Assembly: GCF_037095755.1 (NCBI RefSeq)
Contig: NZ_JBAWKJ010000001.1
Span: forward strand, 1,987,001-2,051,000
DNA length: 64,000 nt
Reading direction: 5' to 3'
Source of the DNA: Sphingopyxis sp. CCNWLW2
GTDB taxonomy: Bacteria; Pseudomonadota; Alphaproteobacteria; Sphingomonadales; Sphingomonadaceae
Shown here: one piece after another, positions 1 through 8,757 of the stretch
How the letters are laid out: each line of letters starts with the position of its first letter
How positions within the stretch are numbered: the stretch's first letter is position 1
Program-made: the position numbers and the translations under genes
Notes under the pieces: model-generated
Told to the model about the DNA's origin: nothing
The model's database searches: none
The model's input: only the letters and a program-made list of their open reading frames with translations

Positions 1-378
1 ATCCTCGCCAATCTGGACGATGCCGACCGGCTGGTGGCGATGGTCGTCCACAAACCGCCGTTTATTCCCGCACGGCTGAAACCCGTGCTCTACGCCGACG
101 GCCTCAAATATCGCGACCAACTCGACAAGATCTTCTGGGTGATCGCGACGGAGGGGCGCGACCATCCGCTGAACGGCCGCCTCGGCGAGGTGAAGGTGCC
201 GACGCTGATCATCTGGGGGCGTCACGATAAGCTGCTCGACGTCAGCTGCGTGCCCGTACTCGAAGCGGGGATCGCGGGGAGCGAGAGCCATATCTTCGAA
301 CATGTCGGCCATGTCCCGATGATCGAGGATCCGAAGGCGACCGCCGCGGTGATGAAGGGCTTCCTTGCCAAGCATTGA
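1..378 (+). CDS. Alpha/beta hydrolase, C-terminal part (5' end outside window)
   Basis: The reading frame is open from base 1, so the gene begins upstream; about 125 residues are visible. The fold is recognisable from VPTLIIWGRHDKLLD, which carries the catalytic-acid Asp of alpha/beta hydrolases, and EHVGHVPMIEDP, which carries the catalytic His. The nucleophile elbow lies outside the window. The spacing of these motifs fits small esterases or lipases and C-C bond hydrolases; the substrate cannot be read from this part. The gene ends 38 bases before the chosen gpsA start and is in the same direction, so co-transcription is possible. Family assignment is firm, function is open. Confidence 0.85.
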   Translation: MLANLDDADRLVAMVVHKPPFIPARLKPVLYADGLKYRDQLDKIFWVIATEGRDHPLNGRLGEVKVPTLIIWGRHDKLLDVSCVPVLEAGIAGSESHIFEHVGHVPMIEDPKATAAVMKGFLAKH

Positions 379-416
379 AATGCGCGTCAGTCTCCCCCCA
401 AAACAGGGAGAGTGGA

Positions 417-1418
417 ATGCGGTTGAAGGTGGGGCTGCTCGGCGGGGGCAGCTGGGGGACGACGGTTGCCTCGGTGGTGTCGCGCAACGCGCCGATCACC
501 TTGTGGGCGCGCGACGCCGAGACCGTCGGCGACATCAACACGCACAACGAAAATCGCAAATATCTGCCCGGCATCGCTTTGCCGCCGACGCTGCGCGCCA
601 CCGCCGACATGGCCGAGGTCGTCGCGGGCGCCGATGTGCTCGTCATGGGCGTCCCCTCACACAGCTTTCGTGCCGTGCTTGAGGAAGCACGCAATCATCT
701 CCGTCCGTGGGTCCCCGTCATCAGCCTGACCAAGGGTCTCGAACTCGCGTCGGGCAAGCGGATGACCGAATTGATCGAGGAGGTGCTTCCCGGCCACCCC
801 GTTGGCGTGCTCACCGGGCCGAACCTTGCGCGCGAGATCATGACGGGGCAGGCGGCGGCAAGCGTCCTGTCGATGGAGGACGAGATCGTTGTCCGCGCGC
901 TCCAGCCCGTGTTCCATTCGGGTCTGTTCCGCGTCTACACCAACACCGACCTGCTCGGCTGCGAACTCGGCGGGGTGCTCAAGAATATCATCGCGATCGC
1001 GGTCGGCATGGGCGACGGGCTCGGCGCGGGCGACAATACCCGCTCGGCGCTGATGACACGCGGGCTTTCGGAAATCACCCGGCTCGGCGTCGCGATGGGC
1101 GGACGGGCCGAAACCTTTGCCGGGCTCACCGGCATGGGCGACCTGATCGCGACCTGCACCAGCCCGTTGTCGCGCAACCGCCACGTCGGGGTCGAACTCG
1201 GCAAGGGGCGCCCGATCGAGGAGATCATCGCGGGCATGAACATGGTCGCCGAGGGGGTGAAGAGCGCGCCGACCGTCATCGCGCTCGCAGAAAAGCATGG
1301 TCTCGACATGCCGATCGCACGCGATGTGTATGATGTAACGCAGGGAAAACGCAGCGCGCAGGACGTGTTTCGCGGCCTGCTTCGCTCCGCTGTTGGTGAC
1401 GAAGCCCACCCCGGCTGA
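417..1418 (+). CDS. gpsA: NAD(P)H-dependent glycerol-3-phosphate dehydrogenase
   Basis: A 333-residue cytoplasmic enzyme that reduces dihydroxyacetone phosphate to sn-glycerol 3-phosphate for phospholipid synthesis. The Rossmann motif GLLGGGSWGTT is at residues 6-16. The catalytic-lysine segment LKNIIAIAVGMGDG is followed by GDNTRSALMTRGL, both diagnostic of the family, and length is typical. I chose ATG 417 over the in-frame ATG 375: the extra 14 residues precede the conserved KVGLLGGG start, and GGGAGAG lies just upstream of 417. The upstream alternative would also overlap the hydrolase stop. Orientation follows the hydrolase. Confidence 0.95.
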   Translation: MRLKVGLLGGGSWGTTVASVVSRNAPITLWARDAETVGDINTHNENRKYLPGIALPPTLRATADMAEVVAGADVLVMGVPSHSFRAVLEEARNHLRPWVPVISLTKGLELASGKRMTELIEEVLPGHPVGVLTGPNLAREIMTGQAAASVLSMEDEIVVRALQPVFHSGLFRVYTNTDLLGCELGGVLKNIIAIAVGMGDGLGAGDNTRSALMTRGLSEITRLGVAMGGRAETFAGLTGMGDLIATCTSPLSRNRHVGVELGKGRPIEEIIAGMNMVAEGVKSAPTVIALAEKHGLDMPIARDVYDVTQGKRSAQDVFRGLLRSAVGDEAHPG

Positions 1419-1530
1419 GCGTTTCCACCGCGACCCGTGCCATTTCGGCGTTCAGCCGGGAATAAAAGCACGATCTGTTTCGTTGACTCCCCTGACCGCC
1501 CCGAACGGGCGGGCAATCAGGAGATGGACG

Positions 1531-1869
1531 ATGAAAAAATGGACCACCCTCGCTGCTATGATGGCGCTCCCCGCGACGGCCGCCGTCGCTGCCGTTCCCT
1601 ATCGCGCGATGCCCCCGGGTTTCGAGGCGCCGCACATCCGCACCTCCCCGATCGCGGGCGTCGTCAACCAGCAATGGTATAATTACAAGGCCGACATTCT
1701 GGAGGCGGAGAAGGAGCTGACCAGCGACCTTCGCCATTCGACCGACCGCGAGGATCGCTGGGACGCGTGGGATGAATGGCAGACCGAGGTGGTCGATGCC
1801 GACAAGGATTATGTGAAGGAAATGCGCGAGAAGGGCTATCGCACCGGCCGCGTGACCGTCGGCGGCTAA
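1531..1869 (+). CDS. Exported hypothetical protein
   Basis: A 112-residue product starting MKKWTTLAAMMALPATAAVA, a classic Sec signal peptide (Lys at 2-3, hydrophobic core, small residues before the likely cut after about residue 20). The mature part is polar and charged, with a run of acidic and Trp residues (DREDRWDAWDEWQTEVVDADKDY), and has no domain I recognise. A longer in-frame ORF begins at 1393, but CAGGAGA at 1517-1523 supports ATG 1531. It stands alone between gpsA and a convergent gene. Probably periplasmic; function unknown. Confidence 0.75.
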   Translation: MKKWTTLAAMMALPATAAVAAVPYRAMPPGFEAPHIRTSPIAGVVNQQWYNYKADILEAEKELTSDLRHSTDREDRWDAWDEWQTEVVDADKDYVKEMREKGYRTGRVTVGG

Positions 1870-1947
1870 GTCCTGTGGAGTTCCCCGGAGCCTTGCTCTG
1901 GGTCGTAGGGAAGGGCGGACGTCATGGGGAGTCCGCCCTTTCTTGCG

Positions 1948-2571
1948 TCAAGACGCAGTTTCGGCCAGCAGCGCTTGCGCTTCCTTGCCCTGCCAGTCGA
2001 TGGCACCGACGACGCGCCAGATCTCGCGCCCCGCGGCATCATAATAGATGCTCGTCGGCAAAGCGCTGTTCGCCGCGTCGAGCAGGCCGTTTTCGGGGTC
2101 GATATAGGGTTGCAGCGCCTTCAGTCCCGCCTTCTGGAACCACGGGTCGACAATTTCCGCCCCTTGCAGATCCTGCGCGACGGCGATCACCCCCATGCGC
2201 TCGGCGCTTTTCGCCGCCAGCGCGTCGAGCGTTGGCATTTCGGCGATGCACGGCGCGCACCAGGTCGCCCACAGGTTGACGAGCAGCGGCTTCCCGCGAA
2301 ACGACGCCAGCGTCACCGGGGCGTCGTCAGGTCCGCGAAAGCCGACCGTAGGTGCCGGGGCGCCCTTGTGACTGCGATCGACAATATACTCGAACTTCCC
2401 GAGCCCCTTCGCTTGGCCCGCCGAAACATTTGCTTGGCCTTGCCCCGCTTGCCCGTCCGGCTGCTTTTCCCTATCGCAGCCGGCGATTGATCCGGCCAGA
2501 AGCACGGCGAGGATCGCAAGGGACGGATTTGGGACGCGGCGGATGGCGAATACTCCGGATAGCAACAGCAT
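1948..2571 (-). CDS. TlpA/ResA-like thiol:disulfide lipoprotein
   Basis: A 207-residue thioredoxin-fold protein. The N-terminus has a hydrophobic stretch ending in a lipobox-like IAGC, so it is probably a membrane-anchored lipoprotein facing the periplasm. The redox motif is [18 protein letters not shown] (CAPC), the TlpA/ResA pattern, and the cis-Pro region [11 protein letters not shown] is present. Role by family: reduction of periplasmic disulfides, often for cytochrome c or oxidase maturation. The start is ATG 2571 because no later ATG or GTG precedes the signal region. This places its start codon 28 bases inside divergent argH, so the two genes overlap head to head. Confidence 0.88.
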   Translation of the reverse strand: MLLLSGVFAIRRVPNPSLAILAVLLAGSIAGCDREKQPDGQAGQGQANVSAGQAKGLGKFEYIVDRSHKGAPAPTVGFRGPDDAPVTLASFRGKPLLVNLWATWCAPCIAEMPTLDALAAKSAERMGVIAVAQDLQGAEIVDPWFQKAGLKALQPYIDPENGLLDAANSALPTSIYYDAAGREIWRVVGAIDWQGKEAQALLAETAS

Positions 2572-3946
2572 GTGGGGCGGCCGCTTCGGTGGCGGACCCG
2601 CCGCGATCATGCAAGAGATTAACGCCTCGATCCCGGTCGACAAGCGTCTGTGGGAAGAAGATATCGCGGCGAGCCGCGCGCACGCCGCGATGCTCGGCAC
2701 CGCGGGGATCATCGGCGCCGACGACGCGGTGGTGATCGACCGCGGCCTTGCGCAGATCGCCGACGAATTCGCCGCGAACGGCGTTCCCGTCGACCTCGCG
2801 CTCGAAGACATCCACATGACCGTCGAATCGCGGCTGAAGGACCTCGTCGGCGAGCCCGCCGGACGGCTCCACACCGCGCGCTCGCGCAACGATCAGGTCG
2901 CCACCGATTTCCGCCTGTGGGTGCGCACCGCATGCGAGCGCATCGATGCGGGGCTGAAGGCGATCCAGACCGCGCTCCTCGCGCGCGCCGACGAACATGC
3001 CGACAGCATCATGCCCGGCTTCACGCACCTCCAGGTCGCGCAGCCGGTGACGCTCGGCCATCATCTGCTCGCCTATGTCGAGATGTTCGGCCGCGACCGC
3101 TCGCGCTTTGCCGATGCGCGCCGCCGCCTCAACGAATCGCCGCTCGGCGCCGCCGCGCTTGCCGGCACCAGCTTCCCGCTCGATCGCCACGCGACCGCCG
3201 CGGCGCTCGGCTTCGATCGCCCAATGGCGAACAGCATCGACGCCGTGTCCGACCGCGACTTCGCGCTCGAATTCTGTGCATCCGCATCGATTTCCGCGAT
3301 CCACCTGTCGCGCCTCGCCGAGGAAATCGTAATCTGGGCCAGCCAGCCCTTCGGCTTCATCAGCCTGCCCGACGCCTGGTCGACGGGCAGCTCGATCATG
3401 CCGCAAAAGCGCAACCCCGACGCCGCCGAACTGGTGCGCGGGCGCGCGGGCCTGCTGCTCGGTGCGTTCCAGCGGCTCTCCGTGATCGTGAAGGGCTTGC
3501 CGCTCACCTATTCGAAGGACCTGCAGGACGACAAGGAAACCGTCTTCGGCGCCTTCGACGCGCTCGCGCTGTCGCTCGCCGCGATGACGGGGATGGTCGA
3601 AACGCTGACCTTCCGCACCGACCGCATGCGCGCGCTCGCCGCTTCGGGCTATTCGACCGCCACCGACCTTGCCGACTGGCTGGTGCGCGAGGCGGGACTG
3701 CCGTTCCGCGAGGCGCATCATGTCGTCGGTTCGTGCGTGAAGCGCGCCGAGGAATTGGGCGTCGAGCTGTCGGCACTGCCCGCAGCCGACGCCGCCGCGA
3801 TCCACGCGGCGGTTACCCCCGAAGTGCTCGCCGCGCTGACCGTCGAGGCGTCAGTCGCCAGCCGCACCAGCTATGGCGGCACGGCGCCCGAACGGGTAAG
3901 GCAGGCCATTGCCGCGGCCCGTGCGGCGCTCGAAGGGACGATCTGA
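2543..3946 (+). CDS. argH: Argininosuccinate lyase
   Basis: The last step of arginine synthesis: cleaves argininosuccinate to arginine and fumarate in the cytoplasm. The 467-residue length is typical. The N-terminus MWGGRF and the fumarase/lyase superfamily signature [12 protein letters not shown] (catalytic Ser loop) are present, with [17 protein letters not shown] and the conserved His segment TPGFTHLQ-like ([13 protein letters not shown]). The stop TGA overlaps the next start by one base (TGATG), so it is translationally coupled to the small lipoprotein gene. The divergent tlpA-like gene starts inside its first codons. Confidence 0.96.
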   Translation: MANTPDSNSMWGGRFGGGPAAIMQEINASIPVDKRLWEEDIAASRAHAAMLGTAGIIGADDAVVIDRGLAQIADEFAANGVPVDLALEDIHMTVESRLKDLVGEPAGRLHTARSRNDQVATDFRLWVRTACERIDAGLKAIQTALLARADEHADSIMPGFTHLQVAQPVTLGHHLLAYVEMFGRDRSRFADARRRLNESPLGAAALAGTSFPLDRHATAAALGFDRPMANSIDAVSDRDFALEFCASASISAIHLSRLAEEIVIWASQPFGFISLPDAWSTGSSIMPQKRNPDAAELVRGRAGLLLGAFQRLSVIVKGLPLTYSKDLQDDKETVFGAFDALALSLAAMTGMVETLTFRTDRMRALAASGYSTATDLADWLVREAGLPFREAHHVVGSCVKRAEELGVELSALPAADAAAIHAAVTPEVLAALTVEASVASRTSYGGTAPERVRQAIAAARAALEGTI

Positions 3947-4197
3947 TGGCGACCAAGCGCCTCTTCATTGTTGGCATGGTTGCAATCGCGCTACTCGGCG
4001 CGTGCGGCAGCAAGGAAGATTTGAAGCCCGTGGCAGGCCAGCCTGCACCGGTGATTCCCGTCGGCGCGGCCCGCGCCCCGACTACGGAGGAGCTTACGAC
4101 GCCTGACGCGCAGGCCCGGCCCGCGCGCAGCGACGAACTTCTCAAACGGTCCGAACAACGCGAACCCGACGATTTCGACTTGCCGCCTCCGGGCTGA
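3946..4197 (+). CDS. Small lipoprotein, LptM/YifL-like
   Basis: An 83-residue product whose start overlaps the argH stop by one base. It has a short hydrophobic signal and lipobox (FIVGMVAIALLGACG) with Cys at about residue 20, then GSKEDLKPV, matching the CGxKxxLxxP pattern of the prokaryotic lipoprotein-attachment family that includes LptM (YifL). The rest is Pro- and Ala-rich and ends in an acidic DDFDLPPPG tail. In Enterobacteria LptM sits before dapF in lysine synthesis; here it is between argH and lysA, a comparable context. A role in LptD (LPS translocon) maturation is inferred only from this similarity. Confidence 0.8.
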   Translation: MATKRLFIVGMVAIALLGACGSKEDLKPVAGQPAPVIPVGAARAPTTEELTTPDAQARPARSDELLKRSEQREPDDFDLPPPG

Positions 4198-4216
4198 GCC
4201 TCAGGACTTTTTATCA

Positions 4217-5482
4217 ATGAATCATTTTGAACTTCGCGACGGCGTTATGCACGCCGAGGATATTCCGCTGCCGCGCATCGCCGAAGAAATCGGCACCCCC
4301 GTCTATGTCTATTCGCGCGCGACGCTGGAGCGGCATGCGCAGACGTTCCGCGACGGGCTCAAGGATGTTCCCAGGAAGCACCTCGCCTTTGCGATCAAGA
4401 GCAACCCCAACCTTGGCGTGCTGCGCGTGCTCGCGCGGCAGGGCTATGGCGCCGACGTCGTATCGGGCGGCGAGCTCGAACGCGCGCTGGCGGCGGGCAT
4501 GGCGGCCGAGGACATCGTCTTCTCGGGCGTCGGCAAGACGCGCGCCGAACTGGCGCAGGGGCTCGACCGGGGCATCGGCCAGTTCAACATCGAGCATGAG
4601 CCCGAGGGTATCGCACTCGCCGAGATTGCACTCGCCAAGGAAATGACCGCGCCCGCGGTGCTGCGCGTCAATCCCGACGTCGACGCGGGCACGCATGCCA
4701 AAATCTCGACCGGCAAGGCCGACAACAAGTTCGGCGTCGGGATCGACGTCGCGCACGAAATCTTCGCCCGGCTGTCGGCGCTGCCGGGGCTCAACTTGCG
4801 CGGCATCGCGGTCCATATCGGCAGCCAGCTCACTAGCCTCGCCCCGTTCGAGGCGGCGTTCAAGCGCGTCGGCGAGCTCGTCGCCGACCTGCGCGCGGCG
4901 GGGCACAGCATCACCCATGTCGACCTCGGCGGCGGGCTTGGCGTGCCGTATCGGGCGGGCGACAATATCATTCCGCCGTCGCCCGCCGATTATGGCGCGA
5001 TGGTCGCGCGGGTAACGCGCGATTGGGACGTCACACTGATGTTCGAGCCCGGCCGCGTCATCGCGGGCAATTCGGGGGTTTTGCTGACCGAGACATTGTG
5101 GGTGAAGCCCGGCGCAACGCATCCCTTCGTCATCGTCGACGCGGCGATGAACGACCTTGCCAGGCCCGCGCTCTATGACGCCTGGCACGATTTCGTCGCG
5201 GTAAAGCCGTCGGGCGAGACGATGACCGCGTCGATCGTTGGGCCGGTCTGCGAAACCGGCGACACCTTCGCGCGCGACCGGCTGATCGACAAGGTCGAGG
5301 CGGGTGACCTCGCGGTCTTCTGCAGCGCGGGGGCTTATGGCGCGACGATGGCCTCGACCTATAACAGCCGCAGCCTCGTTCCCGAAGTGCTCGTCGACGG
5401 CGACCGTTATGCCGTCGTCGCCGACCGCATCGCGGCGGGCACGATCATGGCCGCCGAGCGCGTACCCGACTGGATCGACTGA
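4217..5482 (+). CDS. lysA: Diaminopimelate decarboxylase
   Basis: A 421-residue fold-type III PLP enzyme converting meso-diaminopimelate to lysine. The PLP lysine is K61 in AFAIKSNPN; the His of VHIGSQL and the glycine-rich phosphate loop VDLGGGLGVPY follow. The substrate-binding Cys is in GPVCETGD and the C-terminal AYGATMASTYNSR is standard. It follows the small lipoprotein by 19 bases and is followed by a GTG-started siroheme gene after one base, so argH-lipoprotein-lysA-cysG-like-aminotransferase probably form one transcript. Confidence 0.96.
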   Translation: MNHFELRDGVMHAEDIPLPRIAEEIGTPVYVYSRATLERHAQTFRDGLKDVPRKHLAFAIKSNPNLGVLRVLARQGYGADVVSGGELERALAAGMAAEDIVFSGVGKTRAELAQGLDRGIGQFNIEHEPEGIALAEIALAKEMTAPAVLRVNPDVDAGTHAKISTGKADNKFGVGIDVAHEIFARLSALPGLNLRGIAVHIGSQLTSLAPFEAAFKRVGELVADLRAAGHSITHVDLGGGLGVPYRAGDNIIPPSPADYGAMVARVTRDWDVTLMFEPGRVIAGNSGVLLTETLWVKPGATHPFVIVDAAMNDLARPALYDAWHDFVAVKPSGETMTASIVGPVCETGDTFARDRLIDKVEAGDLAVFCSAGAYGATMASTYNSRSLVPEVLVDGDRYAVVADRIAAGTIMAAERVPDWID

Positions 5483-5483
5483 C

Positions 5484-6251
5484 GTGGAGCAGCTTCCCAT
5501 CTTCCTCAACCTTCGCGGCCGCACGGTCGTGCTGGTCGGGGAGGGGGAGGCTGCCGACGCCAAGGCGCGGCTGATCGTGCGCGCTGGCGGGCGGATCGTC
5601 CCGACGTGGGAACAAGGCGCGACGATCGCTTTCGTCGCGCTCGACGTTGACGCCGAAGCCCGCGCCGCCGCCGTTGCGCTCCGCGCGCGCGGCCTTCTCG
5701 TTAACGTTGTCGACCGCCCCGCTCTCTGCGACTTCACCACCCCGGCGATCGTCGACCGCGCGCCGGTGACGATCGCGATCGGGACGGGCGGAGCCTCGGC
5801 CGGCCTCGCCAAAGCCGTCCGCCAGCGCATCGAAGCCTTGCTCCCCGCCCGCCTCGGCCCGCTCGCCGCAGCGCTCCATGCCGCGCGCGGCGCGATGAAA
5901 GCGCGCTGGCCCGCGGCCGCCGACCGTCGCCGCGCGATCGACGCCGCGCTCGCAAGCGGCGGCGCGCTCGACCCGCTCGATGCCGAAGCGGCGGACAAGG
6001 TCGAAAGCTGGCTGGCGGGAGATGCCGGGGGCCAGTCATCGCGCCTTGAAACCATCCACCTCGCCAGCATTGACCCCGACGACCTTACGTTGCGCGCCGC
6101 GCGCTTGCTCGGCGAGGCCGATCACATCTTCCACGCGGCGGACGTCCCCGCCGCCATCCTCGACCGCGCGCGCGCCGATGCCGTGCGCCACATCGCCGAC
6201 GCGCGCCCCGCCGATCCGCCGCCCGGCCTGTCGCTCTGGCTGACCCGGTGA
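5484..6251 (+). CDS. cysG: Siroheme synthase N-terminal (precorrin-2 dehydrogenase/ferrochelatase) with truncated SUMT remnant
   Basis: A 255-residue product beginning at GTG 5484, one base after the lysA stop; the longer frame from 5304 lies inside lysA. Residues 1-110 match the CysG-N/Met8 Rossmann domain: LPIFLNLRGRTVVLVGEGEA and VNVVDRPALCDFTTPAIV, which contains the catalytic Asp for NAD-dependent dehydrogenation of precorrin-2 and iron insertion. The dimerisation helices follow. Residues about 190-240 (IDPDDLTLRAARLLGEADHI) resemble the first strand-loop-helix of the uroporphyrinogen methyltransferase domain, but its GxGxGD motif is degenerate and the rest is absent. The final four bases (GTGA) overlap the next start. 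Dehydrogenase assignment is good; methyltransferase activity is unlikely. Confidence 0.85.
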   Translation: MEQLPIFLNLRGRTVVLVGEGEAADAKARLIVRAGGRIVPTWEQGATIAFVALDVDAEARAAAVALRARGLLVNVVDRPALCDFTTPAIVDRAPVTIAIGTGGASAGLAKAVRQRIEALLPARLGPLAAALHAARGAMKARWPAAADRRRAIDAALASGGALDPLDAEAADKVESWLAGDAGGQSSRLETIHLASIDPDDLTLRAARLLGEADHIFHAADVPAAILDRARADAVRHIADARPADPPPGLSLWLTR

Positions 6252-7426
6252 CGAACGCGGTTCATCCGCTCTATGCGGCGATGGAGCCGACGATCTTCGA
6301 GCATATGTCAGGGCTTGCGCGGGCGCATGACGCGATCAACCTCGGGCAGGGCTTTCCCGACGAGCCGCCGTATCCCGACATGATCGCCGCCGCGGCGCGT
6401 GCGTTCGCCGAAAAGTCGAACCAATATCCGCCGGCGTTCGGCCTCCCCGAACTGCGCGACGCGATCTGCGGCTTTTATGCGCGGCGGCAAGGGCTGGCGC
6501 TGGCGCGCGAGCAAGTGATCGTGACCTCGGGCGCAACCGAGGCGCTGGCGGCGGCGATCCTTGGCCTGGTCGCGCCGGGCGACGAGGTGATCCTGTTCCA
6601 GCCCGCCTATGACAGCTATGCGCCGATGGTCCACCGCGCGGGCGGCGTGCCGGTATCCATCGCGCTCACGCCCCCCGACTGGCGCTATGACGTGGAGCAA
6701 CTCTCGGCGGCGATCACGTCGCGCACCCGCGTCCTGATGTTCAACGATCCGCTCAATCCCGCGGGCACGGTTGCGAGCGAAGCCGAACTGGCAATGATCG
6801 CCGACACCTGCGTTCGTCACGACCTCGTCGCGATCTGCGACGAGGTTTGGGAGGATGTCCGCTTCGACGGCGCGCCGCATCGTTCGCTGATCTCCTTCCC
6901 GGGCATGGCGGAACGCGCGGTGAAAATCGGTTCGGCGGGCAAGATCTTCGGCCTCACCGGATGGAAGACCGGCTGGATCTGCGCCGCGCCCGCATTGGCG
7001 ACCGCGCTCGGCCGCGCGCACCAGTTCCTCACCTTCACGACGCCGCCCGCGCTGCAATGGGCAGTTGCGGAGGGGCTGTCGCAACCCGACAGATGGTTTG
7101 CGGAACAGCGCAGCGGATGGGCCGCAACGCGTCAGCGCCTCAGCGACGCGCTGGCCGCCGCGGGCTTCGCCGTCCTGCCGAACGCCGCGACCTGGTTCCT
7201 GTGCATCGACCTCGCCGCGTCGGGGATCGCGCTTTCGGATCGCGAGTTCAGCGAACGCGCGGTGCGCGAAGTGGGGGTCGCCTCGATCCCCGTCTCGGCG
7301 CTCTTCGAAGGCGAAGGCCCGCGCCACATCCTGCGCCTCTGTTTCGCCAAGGAGGGCGCGGTGCTCGACGAGGCAGTGGCGCGCCTCGCGGCGTTTCGCG
7401 ACAAGCTGATGGCAGAAAAAGCCTAG
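6248..7426 (+). CDS. PLP-dependent aminotransferase, class I/II
   Basis: A 392-residue fold-type I aminotransferase from GTG 6248 (GTGA overlap with the upstream stop). INLGQGFPDEPPYP near the N-terminus is typical of the kynurenine/methionine aminotransferase branch (YbdL, KAT). The PLP lysine is about K232 in GSAGKIFGLTGWKTGW; the PLP-ring Asp is in CDEVWED at about 198, and the NPxNP region reads NDPLNPAGT. Preferred amino donor is not readable from sequence; methionine or aromatic substrates fit the subgroup. It is the last gene of the argH-lysA run and its stop overlaps the stop of the convergent beta-propeller gene by four bases. Confidence 0.88.
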   Translation: MTNAVHPLYAAMEPTIFEHMSGLARAHDAINLGQGFPDEPPYPDMIAAAARAFAEKSNQYPPAFGLPELRDAICGFYARRQGLALAREQVIVTSGATEALAAAILGLVAPGDEVILFQPAYDSYAPMVHRAGGVPVSIALTPPDWRYDVEQLSAAITSRTRVLMFNDPLNPAGTVASEAELAMIADTCVRHDLVAICDEVWEDVRFDGAPHRSLISFPGMAERAVKIGSAGKIFGLTGWKTGWICAAPALATALGRAHQFLTFTTPPALQWAVAEGLSQPDRWFAEQRSGWAATRQRLSDALAAAGFAVLPNAATWFLCIDLAASGIALSDREFSERAVREVGVASIPVSALFEGEGPRHILRLCFAKEGAVLDEAVARLAAFRDKLMAEKA

Positions 7427-8373
7427 GGCGCGATCGCCAGCCCGTCGCCATTCTTGCCCGCGACGATCCGGCGCAGAACTGCGCCGCTCGCCACGTCGAT
7501 CTCGGCGATCTTGTCATGCCCGGTCTCGGCCGCATACAGCCGCTTCGAATCGCTACTGAACAACAGCGTGACCTGTCCTTTCGCCTGCTCGCCCGACACC
7601 TTGATGGTCTTCAGCGGTGCACGCGTTTCGGCGTCGAACAGGCTGATGGTGCCGCTCGCGATGTTGCTCGTCGCGACAAGCTTGCCGTCGGGGCTCGTCA
7701 GGACGCGGATCGCAACCGGGTCGACCGGCTGCTCGGCGATCTTCTTGCCGGTCTTCGTATCCCAGATCGACACGCGCGGCGCATCGAGGTCGCCGACCCA
7801 CAGCTCGCGCCCGCGCTTCGTCAGCGCTAGCCCCTCGGGCTTGCCGCCGATGATGAGGTCGCGCAGCTTCTTCGCGGTTTTGAGGTCGAGCACGCTGATC
7901 GTCCCCGATCCGATATTCGCGGTGTAAGCGGTGCGATTGTCGGGCGCGACGACGATCATATGCGTCCCCTTCTGCCCGGTCGAAATCGACGTCAGCTTGC
8001 CATCAGGCGCGACCACCGCGATCGACTCGCTGCCTTCGGTCGTCGCGACCAGCCGCCCGTCGGACAGCCACAGCAGTCCGTGCGGCCGCTGGTTTGGGCT
8101 GAGGTCGATCGTTCGGACCTTCGTCCGGCTCGCGACGTCGAACAGGTCGATCGTCGTGCCGCCATAGGCGACCACCGCCGCCTGCTTGCCGTCGGGCGAG
8201 ACCGCGATCTCGTGCGGCATCTTGCCCGTCGGCAGCCGCACCAGCTCCTCCCCTGACGCCAGCGCGATGACGCTCAGCGTATCTTCGCCCTTGTTACCCA
8301 CGAGCAAGGTTTCAGCCCCTGCGGGCGCGGCGAGCAACAGCGTGCAAAGGACGGCGGCGATGGTGTGGCGCAT
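7423..8373 (-). CDS. Exported YncE-like beta-propeller protein
   Basis: A 316-residue protein with a signal peptide (MRHTIAAVLCTLLLAAPAGA) followed by repeated strands of the type LVGNKGEDTLSVIALASGE, PHEIAVSPDGK, TAYTANIGSGTISVLD and VATSNIASGTISLFDAET. This repetition is the YVTN/YncE seven-bladed propeller pattern, found in periplasmic proteins and in dehydrogenase-like cytochrome d1 relatives. No heme motif (CxxCH) or catalytic residue is visible. A binding or scaffold role is plausible, but the ligand is unknown. It stands alone and converges on the aminotransferase. Confidence 0.85.
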   Translation of the reverse strand: MRHTIAAVLCTLLLAAPAGAETLLVGNKGEDTLSVIALASGEELVRLPTGKMPHEIAVSPDGKQAAVVAYGGTTIDLFDVASRTKVRTIDLSPNQRPHGLLWLSDGRLVATTEGSESIAVVAPDGKLTSISTGQKGTHMIVVAPDNRTAYTANIGSGTISVLDLKTAKKLRDLIIGGKPEGLALTKRGRELWVGDLDAPRVSIWDTKTGKKIAEQPVDPVAIRVLTSPDGKLVATSNIASGTISLFDAETRAPLKTIKVSGEQAKGQVTLLFSSDSKRLYAAETGHDKIAEIDVASGAVLRRIVAGKNGDGLAIAP

Positions 8374-8550
8374 GACGGGTCTCCCGGTTTCGAGCCTCGC
8401 ACCCTATCCCCGGTCCGCGCCGCCGCAACCCCGCTTCGACCAGCGGCATGGCCTGCGATTACGATAAGTTAACTGTGAAGCGCGCCCGCACCTTCCTAGC
8501 TCTGTTCCCCGGCGGCAGGTCGCGTCGCCGATCAAGACAGGAGGGGGAAT

Positions 8551-8697
8551 ATGGGTCTGCCAACCATCGATATCGAGGCGCTGCCGTTGCTCGACACCGC
8601 GGTCGGATTGTTCGGCTCGCTTGTGGGCGAAAGTGCATCGTCGGGGCCGTCGGTGTTCGAACTCGCCGTCGCCATCGCGATGATCGTATACGACTGA
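8551..8697 (+). CDS. 48-residue peptide, candidate precursor peptide
   Basis: A short ORF with an unusually strong ribosome binding site, GGAGGGGG at 8540-8547, three bases before ATG 8551. The product has an acidic and Leu-rich N-terminal half (GLPTIDIEALPLLDTAVGLF), a small Ser/Gly-rich turn (GESASSGPS) and a hydrophobic C-terminal half ending in Val-Tyr-Asp. There is no signal peptide, Cys pair or recognised domain. The leader-like half, turn and hydrophobic tail, and its place ahead of two larger genes in the same direction, resemble a ribosomally made precursor peptide. It could instead be a small membrane-associated protein. Nothing proves modification. Confidence 0.7.
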   Translation: MGLPTIDIEALPLLDTAVGLFGSLVGESASSGPSVFELAVAIAMIVYD

Positions 8698-8703
8698 GCT
8701 GCG

Positions 8704-8747
8704 GCGGGAACGGGCGGCGTCACCAACCCGGCGCCCTCCGTTCCCGC
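8704..8747 (+). terminator. Hairpin between the peptide gene and its downstream partner
   Basis: GCGGGAACGG at 8704-8713 pairs perfectly with CCGTTCCCGC at 8738-8747 around a 24-base loop that contains a further GC-rich pairing. There is no following T-run. It starts seven bases after the peptide stop, so it may act as a partial terminator or a 3' stabiliser giving more peptide mRNA than downstream mRNA. Confidence 0.5.
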
Positions 8748-8757
8748 GCCTTTCGCG

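Noticed and set aside
2471..3805. A 444-codon minus-strand frame opposite argH
   Set aside because: Fully antisense to argH, which is unambiguous.
4214..6070. A 618-codon minus-strand frame opposite lysA
   Set aside because: Antisense to the clear lysA and siroheme genes, with mirror composition; no independent evidence.
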